From the NCBI RefSeq assembly GCF_000209165.1, contig NC_009047.1, positions 930,001 through 994,000 on the forward strand: 64,000 nt of DNA. Direction: 5' to 3'. This document shows positions 28,087 to 37,300 of this stretch, piece after piece. Both the position numbers and the translations under genes were made by a program. Within the stretch, counting starts at the first letter, position 1. Each line of letters begins with the position of its first letter. Below the pieces are notes generated by a model that did no database searches, was not told the origin of the DNA, and was given only the letters and a program-made list of their open reading frames with translations. Origin of the DNA: Scheffersomyces stipitis CBS 6054. Its lineage: Eukaryota > Ascomycota > Pichiomycetes > Serinales > Debaryomycetaceae.

Positions 28087-31000
28087 ATGTCTTATAACCA
28101 ACCGAATAGCGGTGGCAATTCACAGCAGAATCCTTTTGCCGACAATCTCATCGACTTGGACCAAGGGTCCAGTAGCGGAAATGCTGTAGATAACCCTTAT
28201 GGTGAATTGAGCGGACAGACAGAGTACCATTCCAATTACTACAGCAATGAGAACTATGATAGCAATCAAAGCTATGAATACAACAACAGAAACAACGTGA
28301 ATAGTTCGAATCGTAATGGTAACCGAGTCACAAACGACACTCACAATCCTTTTGACGATGATTTCATCATTTCTGACGATGAGTACGACCATGATGCTAC
28401 AACAGAGACTGGTATAGGAGGTAGCTCAGCCTCAGGATATAGACATGGTAGTACAGGCCGTCGTCAGGTGCCGCTTCTCAACACTGCTAATCCAGCTTCC
28501 AAGCAGAAAAATGGTTTTTTTGGCGCCTCCCGGAAGAACCAGGAGTATATCGGGATGAATGGGAACGAGTTTGGTGATTCGAGCCAGCACAGCGATTTCG
28601 ATATCCGGCGTATTTTCAAGCGTGTCAAAGCCAAGCTTCCGGGTTCTTCTCCAGCATCAAAGGCTGATGGTGCTAGCCATAAAGGCCCCCGTCAGATCCA
28701 TGTGATGGACCATTCGGCCAACTCACACTATGGCTATTTTGGAAACCATATCTCTACGACCAAGTACAACTTCGCTACATTCATACCGAAGTTCTTGTTT
28801 GAGCAATTCAGCAAGTACGCGAACTTGTTCTTTCTCTTTACATCGATTATCCAGCAAGTTCCCAACGTTTCTCCGACTAACAGGTACACAACAATTGGGA
28901 CATTGACTGTAGTTTTGCTTGTTTCTGCCATCAAAGAAATCTCTGAAGATATCAAGAGAGCTAATGCGGACAAGGAGTTGAACAATACGAAAGTTTTGGT
29001 GCTAGACTCGCAGACTGGTTCGTTTGCGTTGAAGAAGTGGATTCAAGTTCAAGTAGGTGACATTGTAAGAGTAGATAATGAGCAGCCTTTCCCAGCCGAT
29101 TTGCTTCTTTTGAGCTCTTCAGAACCCGAAGGCTTGTGCTACATTGAAACAGCAAACTTGGATGGTGAAACCAACTTGAAAATCAAACAGGCTCTTGAAA
29201 ACACAGCGTATCTTGTAAATCCACGTGACTTGGTCAGCGATATGTCCAAGTCTGAGATCATGTCTGAGCCTCCTAACTCGTCATTATACACCTATGAAGG
29301 TAATTTGAAGAACTTTGGATCCAACGGAGACATCCCCTTATCGCCCGAACAGTTGTTGTTGAGAGGTGCCACGTTGAGAAACACCCAGTGGATTCATGGG
29401 GTTGTAGTCTTCACAGGACACGAGACCAAGTTGATGCGTAATGCCACGGCGACACCTATCAAGCGAACTGATGTTGAGAGAATCATCAACTTGCAGATCG
29501 TAGCACTTTTTTGCATTTTGATCTTCTTAGCCTTGGTTTCGTCTATAGGCAATGTAGTCAAGATCCAAGTCAATAGTTCTAGCTTGAGCTATTTATATTT
29601 GGAAGGGGTCAGTCGCGCCAGATTGTTTTTCCAGGGTCTTTTGACGTACTGGATCTTGTTCTCGAACTTGGTTCCGATCTCATTGTTTGTCACAGTAGAA
29701 ATCATCAAGTACTACCAAGCCTTTATGATAGGTAGTGATCTTGACATGTACTTCCCGGACACAGACACTCCTACAGGGGTGAGAACATCGTCTTTGGTAG
29801 AAGAGTTGGGTCAGATTGACTACATTTTCAGTGACAAAACAGGTACATTGACAAGAAACATAATGGAATTCAAGAGTTGCACCATTGGAGGCAGATGTTA
29901 CATTGACGAAATCCCCGAAGATGGACAGGCTCAAGTGATAGATGGAATCGAGATAGGCTACCATACCTACGATCAGATGCAAAGAGAGTTGTTAGACACC
30001 TCTCTGCAGCATTCCGCCATCATTAATGAGTTCTTCACTCTCTTAAGTACCTGTCATACTGTAATTCCAGAAGTAGACGATACTACTGGACACATCAAGT
30101 ACCAGGCAGCTTCCCCAGATGAAGGTGCGTTGGTTCAGGGTGCGGCTGATTTGGGTTATAAGTTTATAATTCGTAGACCCAAGGGCGTAACCATTGAGAA
30201 TACTATCACGCTGGTGAAGTCTGAGTATGAGTTGTTGAACATTTGTGAGTTCAACTCTACCAGAAAGAGAATGTCGGCTATTTTTAGATGTCCAGATGGT
30301 ATCATCAGACTATTCTGCAAAGGTGCTGACACTGTCATCTTGGAAAGATTGTCTCAAGATGAACCTCAGCCATTTGTAGATGCTACTTTACGTCATTTGG
30401 AAGATTTCGCAGCTGAAGGGTTAAGAACGCTCTGTATAGCTTCTAGAATTGTCTCAGACGAGGAGTACCAGAATTGGGCTAGCCAGTATTATGAAGCTTC
30501 TACCTCTTTAGACGATAGAAGTGGCAAGTTAGACGCAGTTGCTGAGTTGATAGAGACTGGTTTATTTTTGTTGGGTGCCACGGCTATCGAAGACAAGCTC
30601 CAGGATGGTGTACCAGAGACTATAAGCACGTTACAGACTGCTGGGATCAAGATCTGGGTCTTGACTGGTGACAGGCAGGAAACTGCCATCAACATTGGTA
30701 TGTCATGTAAGCTTTTGAGTGAAGATATGAACTTGTTGATTATCAATGAGGAAACTAAGAGCGACACCAGACTAAACTTGCAAGAGAAGTTGACTGCTAT
30801 CCAAGACCATCAGTTCGAAATGGATGAAGGAGCCTTGGAATCCTCTTTGGCTTTGATTATCGATGGTCACTCGTTGGCATTTGCGTTAGAGCTGGATTTG
30901 GAAGACTTGTTCATAGACCTTGGTTCCCGTTGTAAAGCAGTCATCTGTTGTCGTGTGTCGCCGTTACAGAAAGCTTTGGTGGTTAAGATGGTCAAGAGAA

Positions 31001-32094
31001 AGAAGAAACAGTCTTTATTATTGGCTATTGGAGATGGTGCTAACGATGTTTCTATGATCCAGGCTGCTCACGTTGGTGTAGGAATCAGTGGTATGGAAGG
31101 TATGCAGGCTGCTAGAAGTGCTGATATCTCTATTGGTCAGTTCAAGTTTTTGAAGAAGTTGTTGTTGGTTCATGGTTCATGGTCATACCAACGTATTTCC
31201 AACGCTATCTTATACTCGTTCTATAAGAACATCACTTTGTACATGACTCAGTTCTGGTTTGTTTTCACTAATGGTTTCTCGGGACAATCTCTTATTGAGT
31301 CTTGGACGTTAACCTTCTACAACGTTTTCTTCACTGTATTCCCGCCTTTCGTGTTGGGTGTGTTTGACCAGTTTGTCAGTGCTAGATTGTTGGATAAGTA
31401 TCCTCAATTGTACCAGTTAGGAGTACAGAGAAAGTTTTTCAATGTGACTATCTTCTGGGGCTGGATCATTAATGGGTTCTACCACTCCGCCCTCATTTTC
31501 TTGTGTTCTTTCTTCATCTATAGATTTGGAAATGTGCTTCCTACTGGTTTGATTGCTGATAACTGGACTTGGGGTACGGCTGTATTCACCACTTGTACCT
31601 TAACTTCTTTGGGTAAGGCAGCACTAGTAGTGACAATGTGGACCAAGTTCACGTTAATCGCCATTCCTGGCTCGTTTTTGTTCTGGTTGGCCTTCTTCCC
31701 AGCTTATGCAAGCATTGCTCCAAACATCAATGTTTCTCAGGAGTATAGAGGTGTTTTGCGGGCGACTTACCCTACCATAGTGTTCTGGTCGATGGTGTTT
31801 GGTTTAGCTTGTCTTTGTTTGCTTCGTGACTTGGCTTGGAAGTACTACAAGCGAAGCTACACTCCCGAGAGCTACCACTATGTTCAAGAAATTCAGAAAT
31901 ACAACATCCAGGACTACAGACCTAGAATGGAACAGTTCCAGAAGGCTATTAGAAAGGTCAGACAGGTACAAAGAATCAAGAAGCAAAGAGGATTTGCCTT
32001 TTCACAAGTGGAAAACCAAGATCAAGAGAAGATTGTCAGATTGTACGATACCACCAAGAAGAGAGGTGTTTTTGGTGAGTTGTCAGAGAGCTAA
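28087..32094 (+). CDS. DRS2: P4-ATPase aminophospholipid flippase Drs2
   Basis: A 1335-residue P4-type ATPase. With its Cdc50 partner, Drs2 flips phosphatidylserine to the cytosolic leaflet of trans-Golgi and early endosomal membranes, aiding AP-1/clathrin vesicle formation. The disordered N-terminus contains NPF motifs (first at residues 15-17, a second near 86). Catalytic landmarks are the actuator DGET (359-362), the P4-specific PISL in TM4 (about 530), the phosphorylated Asp583 in DKTGTLT and the hinge GDGAND (982-987). Several hydrophobic segments follow, then a basic C-terminal regulatory tail including KKQRGFAFSQ. Length is close to S. cerevisiae Drs2 (1355). Drs2 fits better than Dnf1/2 because of the length and tail. 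Confidence 0.94.
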   Translation: MSYNQPNSGGNSQQNPFADNLIDLDQGSSSGNAVDNPYGELSGQTEYHSNYYSNENYDSNQSYEYNNRNNVNSSNRNGNRVTNDTHNPFDDDFIISDDEYDHDATTETGIGGSSASGYRHGSTGRRQVPLLNTANPASKQKNGFFGASRKNQEYIGMNGNEFGDSSQHSDFDIRRIFKRVKAKLPGSSPASKADGASHKGPRQIHVMDHSANSHYGYFGNHISTTKYNFATFIPKFLFEQFSKYANLFFLFTSIIQQVPNVSPTNRYTTIGTLTVVLLVSAIKEISEDIKRANADKELNNTKVLVLDSQTGSFALKKWIQVQVGDIVRVDNEQPFPADLLLLSSSEPEGLCYIETANLDGETNLKIKQALENTAYLVNPRDLVSDMSKSEIMSEPPNSSLYTYEGNLKNFGSNGDIPLSPEQLLLRGATLRNTQWIHGVVVFTGHETKLMRNATATPIKRTDVERIINLQIVALFCILIFLALVSSIGNVVKIQVNSSSLSYLYLEGVSRARLFFQGLLTYWILFSNLVPISLFVTVEIIKYYQAFMIGSDLDMYFPDTDTPTGVRTSSLVEELGQIDYIFSDKTGTLTRNIMEFKSCTIGGRCYIDEIPEDGQAQVIDGIEIGYHTYDQMQRELLDTSLQHSAIINEFFTLLSTCHTVIPEVDDTTGHIKYQAASPDEGALVQGAADLGYKFIIRRPKGVTIENTITLVKSEYELLNICEFNSTRKRMSAIFRCPDGIIRLFCKGADTVILERLSQDEPQPFVDATLRHLEDFAAEGLRTLCIASRIVSDEEYQNWASQYYEASTSLDDRSGKLDAVAELIETGLFLLGATAIEDKLQDGVPETISTLQTAGIKIWVLTGDRQETAINIGMSCKLLSEDMNLLIINEETKSDTRLNLQEKLTAIQDHQFEMDEGALESSLALIIDGHSLAFALELDLEDLFIDLGSRCKAVICCRVSPLQKALVVKMVKRKKKQSLLLAIGDGANDVSMIQAAHVGVGISGMEGMQAARSADISIGQFKFLKKLLLVHGSWSYQRISNAILYSFYKNITLYMTQFWFVFTNGFSGQSLIESWTLTFYNVFFTVFPPFVLGVFDQFVSARLLDKYPQLYQLGVQRKFFNVTIFWGWIINGFYHSALIFLCSFFIYRFGNVLPTGLIADNWTWGTAVFTTCTLTSLGKAALVVTMWTKFTLIAIPGSFLFWLAFFPAYASIAPNINVSQEYRGVLRATYPTIVFWSMVFGLACLCLLRDLAWKYYKRSYTPESYHYVQEIQKYNIQDYRPRMEQFQKAIRKVRQVQRIKKQRGFAFSQVENQDQEKIVRLYDTTKKRGVFGELSES

Positions 32095-32401
32095 GACTGA
32101 TATATAGATTAAAAGCATAGGATATTTAAAATCAGAATTGTAGATAAAAAATGTACGTAATTTTGTATAGAAGTTAAGAGTAATACAAAACATATGGCGT
32201 ATTTGTATATATTAATAAATATTAATAAGTAATTGTATTTCTCTTCTATCTTCGCAAAATCTTAATGGCTGCGAAATCGGTATACTTATTGTTTGCTCAC
32301 ATACGCACTTACGTAATCTCAAATCAGATACCAAATTTTTTTCAATTTTTAGTCATAGAGTAATGGCTTTTCACTACTTCATTTCTTACGTGCACAGCAA
32401 A
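32095..32401 (+). other. Spacer with GCD2 promoter
   Basis: 307 bp of A/T-rich tandem spacer (DRS2 3' end plus GCD2 promoter), with AAATTTTTTTCAATTTTT close to the GCD2 start, which resembles an RRPE-type element. An alternative in-frame GCD2 ATG lies inside it at 32363. Confidence 0.4.
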
Positions 32402-33979
32402 ATGACCGAAGAAAACAAAGCCAACATTAAGGCAGAAGGCAGTACTGCTAGTACAGGAGCCGGATCCGAAACGGCAGCCAATTCGGGCGAAAAAGTGCTT
32501 TCCAACAAGGAATTGAAGGAGTTGAAGAAGAAAGAGAAAGCTGCGAAGAGAGCAGCGCAGAAGGAAGCAATTGGGATCAGTCCAGAGCAGCAAAAACAGA
32601 ATGCTGAGCAGAAGATAGACAAAAGGAAAAACCAAACCGCCACCAATACGAATTTGAAAAAGCAATTGGACCAGACTGTGATCAAAGATGGGGCCAAGAG
32701 GATTCCTTCTTTGTTCAGTCATTTGGAAACGCGAGAGCAGAGGAATGCTCTGTCACCTTCAATATCTCACATAGTTCATCCTGCCATACTTTCATTGACG
32801 TTGAAGTATTCGACGTATAAGGTCGTGGGATCGACTTCCCGGTTGAGAAACATGTTGCAAGTGTTCAAGATTGTTATTCAGGACTATCATACACCAGAGA
32901 ATACGACTTTGACCAGACACTTATCGGGCCATTTATCACATCAAATTGAACATTTGAAGACAGCAAGACCATTATCTGTATCTATGGGAAATGCTATCAG
33001 ATGGCTTAAGCAAGAGATCTCTCATATTTCCATTGACACGAGCGAGAGTAAAGCTAAGGAGACCTTGTGCTCCAAGATTGACGACTTTATCCACGAGAAA
33101 ATAGATCTTTCCGACCGGGTCATCATCGAAAACGCGTCACAGCATATCACAAATGATTGTACCATCATGACTTATGGCCATTCCGAAGTTTTGGAGAAGC
33201 TCTTCAAGTACTGTGTCATAGAGCAGAACAAGAGGTTCAACTTAATCATTGTAGATTCCCGACCTTTGTTTGAGGGAAAACGTCTCTTGTCCAACTTGGT
33301 CTCAACCAATTACCATCCCGAAATAGAGGAGTCAGAGTCGGAGGTCGAGTCCATCTCCAGTAGAAGTACTAGACCTCATCCCATAACACGTGACAATCTC
33401 AAGGTCCACTATGTGTTGATTAATGCCTTGTCGTCTACACTTTTGGAAGATGTGGACTGTGTCTTTTTGGGAGCCCATGCCATGTTGTCCAATGGACGTT
33501 TGTATTCTCGTGTTGGAACTGGTTTGATAGCCATGATGTGTCATAGCAGAAATATCCCTGTGTTGACCTGTTGTGAATCTGTGAAGTTCTCCGACAAAGT
33601 ACAATTGGATTCTGTCACTACGAACGAGCTTGCCGATTGTGAGGACTTGGTTCATAGCATCAACTCGAAGAAACCTCCACAAAAGAAGTCATTTGCCATG
33701 GAACAATTCATCAAACAGTGTGATGAGGAAAAAGCTTCCAATAACAAGAACAACAAACAACAGCAACAGCAGCATAAGAAGAAGGAAGGATCGGCTGAGC
33801 CAGAACAAGAATCAGATGAAGCACCTTTGAAAGACTGGAAGAGCTACCCCAACTTGAACATCTTGAACATCATGTACGATTTGACTCCACCGGAGTATAT
33901 CAAGAAGGTAGTGACTGAGTTGGGAGCGCTTCCTCCTTCTGCTGTTCCTGTAATCTTGAGAGAGTACAAAAATACATAA
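32402..33979 (+). CDS. GCD2: Translation initiation factor eIF2B delta subunit
   Basis: eIF2B recharges eIF2 with GTP; delta is one of its regulatory subunits and senses phosphorylated eIF2, linking to Gcn4 control. The N-terminal 90 residues are Lys/Glu/Ala-rich and disordered, as in other delta subunits. The eIF2B alpha/beta/delta fold then runs to the C-terminus, with VHPAILSLTLKY, DCTIMTYGHSEVLEKLFKYC, VDSRPLFEGK, and near the end VFLGAHAMLSNGRLYSRVGT. An acidic insert (EESESEVESISS) and a Lys/Gln/Asn-rich stretch interrupt the domain. Two in-frame ATGs are possible: 32363 adds 13 mostly hydrophobic residues, while 32402 sits in a better A-rich context (GCAAAATG) and gives 525 residues. 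I prefer the second, without certainty. Confidence 0.9.
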   Translation: MTEENKANIKAEGSTASTGAGSETAANSGEKVLSNKELKELKKKEKAAKRAAQKEAIGISPEQQKQNAEQKIDKRKNQTATNTNLKKQLDQTVIKDGAKRIPSLFSHLETREQRNALSPSISHIVHPAILSLTLKYSTYKVVGSTSRLRNMLQVFKIVIQDYHTPENTTLTRHLSGHLSHQIEHLKTARPLSVSMGNAIRWLKQEISHISIDTSESKAKETLCSKIDDFIHEKIDLSDRVIIENASQHITNDCTIMTYGHSEVLEKLFKYCVIEQNKRFNLIIVDSRPLFEGKRLLSNLVSTNYHPEIEESESEVESISSRSTRPHPITRDNLKVHYVLINALSSTLLEDVDCVFLGAHAMLSNGRLYSRVGTGLIAMMCHSRNIPVLTCCESVKFSDKVQLDSVTTNELADCEDLVHSINSKKPPQKKSFAMEQFIKQCDEEKASNNKNNKQQQQQHKKKEGSAEPEQESDEAPLKDWKSYPNLNILNIMYDLTPPEYIKKVVTELGALPPSAVPVILREYKNT

Positions 33980-34331
33980 ATTATAATAGTAATAGTAATA
34001 GAGATGATAGGATATATTTATGGAAAACTCTATGTGTATTTCTTTGTTATATATGAGACTATCTACTTTCAATTGTCGTAAGAATAGAAGCATTTGTATA
34101 CTTCACTTGAGCTAGAACATCTAACATCCAATATTAAATGGGTGCAAAATCCAGTTGCAATGTCGCGTTTTGAAATGTCGCGTTCGCCACCACTATACTC
34201 TCTAAATATTTCAAGAAGTCTCCACCAATTTCTACTTTTATTTTGCCACCAATAATCATCTTTTCTCTTACAACTCTACTGTGTTTGGCAAGACGACCCC
34301 TATCTGTCAGAGATTCCAATTGACTTTAATC
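33980..34331 (+). other. Spacer with ECM29 promoter
   Basis: 352 bp between GCD2 and ECM29, A/T-rich after the GCD2 stop. The ECM29 frame extends upstream to a GTG at 34281 but has no ATG before 34332. No factor site is recognised. Confidence 0.4.
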
Positions 34332-37300
34332 ATGGCCGAGCAGGAATTGGCTCTCATCAACAAAGTAGAGCTTCGAATCGCTTTAGCATCAGACGACAGC
34401 CAGTTTGAATCAGCTCTCCTGTTGTATTTGGCCCCAATTTTGTTAAAACTCGCCAGCCCTCATGCAGAAGTACGAAAGGCAATATTGAAGGTGATTCAGC
34501 ATCTCATTCCCAGGATCTCTGCCGCCAGAACCATAAAGTTGCCTGTAGGAACGTTGATAGACCAGGTGAAAAATCCCAAAGTTGCAGCCAATACCGATCT
34601 GGCTTCAGTGAGATTGTACTCGTTGTTGTTCATCTCGCGGTCTGTAGAGCGTCTTAATGCAGAAGAACGCAAGCAACTTATTCCCCAGATCGTTGCTGGT
34701 ATAAGCACCTTTCCCAGTCTGGTCTCTGCTCGTCTTTTTAATGTGTTGTGTAAACTTTTGGAAACATGGAAATCTCCTGCTAGAGATACAGAAGAATTCA
34801 ACAAAATGAATGAATTTCTTCTGTTCGACAAACTGCCGGAAGATGAGAAGTTTTTAGCAGATAAGATCGCAAAATTCTTGATGTTGCAGCCATCGTCTGC
34901 CACTGGTATTCCTACGCCTGGCTTGGGACAGAATGATGTCAATTTTTTCAATCTTGAATCAGGCGTAGTCTACAAGACTCAACAGGAAATATTCAATGTT
35001 AAGACGTATCTACTTGAATTTCTTAAGGCTGGTTTTACAGAAAGTTCGCTAGCAATTCCTCTTATGGTTGCGTCTGTAGACAATTCTTCCGCGATTAACG
35101 ATTCATCAGAAATTCTTTTCCGCAAGTTGACGCTTGATCTTGAGGATAAAGCGTTCGTGGACACCCTTGTTGAAATGTTTGTAGGTTCTGAAGGCATTCC
35201 ACCAGTGAAATCTACTCTTCAAGAGAGAATCTTACAAGTCCTCATCAAGAGCAAGATAGCATGTACCAATCCTCAGATCTCCAAGATCGCCAATCTTGGT
35301 TTGGCATCTGACTATTTGCGATTAAAACAGATAACAGTTCAGTTTATTAATTGGATAAGTAGTAACAATAGCGAGTTTGCGTCTTCTGAAGCTAATGTGT
35401 TGAAGGATTTTAATATTGCAATGGCTGCTCAGTTGCGCGAAAGTTTGCTTGTAGAAGGTTGGCCCCAAATGGATATGACCAATGTCAAGAACTACAGTTC
35501 TAGTTTGAACCAAAGAACATTGCAGTATGAAGCTCTTGGCAGAATACTTAGGACTAATCCAGAATTGTTCATACAAGATATTGCCTATATCGAGTTTCTC
35601 TTTCAGTCTCTAGAAGGTGAGACTCCTGATCTTCGCGCAACAATTCAGGACGCGTTGTCTAGTTTGACAGTCCATTTGCCTCAACTCGGGGAAGACTCGA
35701 AGCGTAGATTGAAACAGCTAACAAGAGGTTATTTGTTGCAGAACAAGGCAGAAAACACCGAAAATATTCATCCATGTCGCTATGTTTCCATCAAGTACAT
35801 CAATAGTGCATTCCCCTTCGATGACTCTGAAGCTAGATACTTGTGTATTTTGGGAACAGCAAAGGTGAATAGATCAGATACAATTGAGGAAGCTAGGAGA
35901 GGATTGCATCCACATTGGTTCAATATTTTACAGTCGTCAAACACTTTGGAATTTAAGTCAACTTCTGATCTTTTAGGTGAAAATTCCTCTGTTAGCTTCC
36001 CAACTTTTGTAGATTTTGTTGCAACCCTTAATAGGGAAATTGAGTCTTCCAAGGACAAGGAAGGTGCTCTCATATTCCAATCGCTTGCCCGTGCCATTAA
36101 GTTTGCTTTACAGATTCTCGTAATGGAAGCTGTTATGGGAGTAAGTACCGTAATTGTTCCTGATCAGGAGTGGTCCGTAAGATTGGACAAGGCGCTTGAA
36201 GTGGACAAAGTCGTTCAGGACCTTGTTATTCAAAAGATAGACGATTTGTCGCATAAAGAAATAGATATGGATACTGGTGTTGAAGTAGATAATGCGTTCA
36301 TTGTTTATACATCGATTTGTTCCTTAGCATTTCATGGTCAATATTTCGACTCCACCCACATCAGTCCTGATATTTCCTATGTTGACATTTATACCAAGTT
36401 GGTTTCATTGTCTCCGCCTTCAGTGATTCAGAAGTTGCAACCAGATGTCAAGAAGCTCTTGGAGCTTTTGGATGGTAAGGTTATCAACGATCATGCCATG
36501 GCTCAAGTTTGTAAGTCCTTGGGAATCATTGCCAGTCATCCCGTCAACAGCGACCAAGAGGTATTGAACTTGCTTGAAAAATTGGCAGTTAAAGATGTAC
36601 CTGTTTACTTGATCAAGGGAAGGTTGCTATCAACAAGTTACATAATTGGAAGACTTTATTTGAGACAAAGAGTGGCGATTGTCACTACAGAATTCTTCAA
36701 AACTTTGTGTGAAGATTTGCTCAAGTATATTGGTGACACTGGTTTCTACAGTATAGTGTTAGATTCTCTTGCTCAATTGTCGATTTTTGGTGTATTTGGG
36801 CCAGCTCTCAACTCTGAATTGACTGGCTATGTATTCAAATTCTTGGAATTCATCATTCCTAAAGTCAAAAAGATTGACGAGAAATCCGTTCTCACACTTG
36901 CATTTTTGTCTCTTTCGTTGAAGCGTAAAGATATTGATGTGGATGAAGAACTTAGTGAGTACGAGAAAGCCGTATACGAAACTCACATATCAAAGCAAGT
37001 AGAATACACTTTCACGAGTGGTGAAGCATTGCTGGTGATGGTAACTGGATGGCAATCAAAGTTTTTACAAAGAGAACTTGATATTCAAGGCGAAGGGATC
37101 AAATTTGTTCCAGAAGACATTAGTCGTCTTCCATTCTTGTTAAATGTAGTCTTGAAAGCATGTGCTAATACCAAGCCTTCGTTGAGAAAAGCTGGTTGTA
37201 TTTGGCTCTTATCACTAGTACAATACTGCGGCCATTTGGAAGCAGTAAGGTCCAAGGCGTCAGAGATTCATGTTACGTTCATGAGATTCTTGGCTGATAG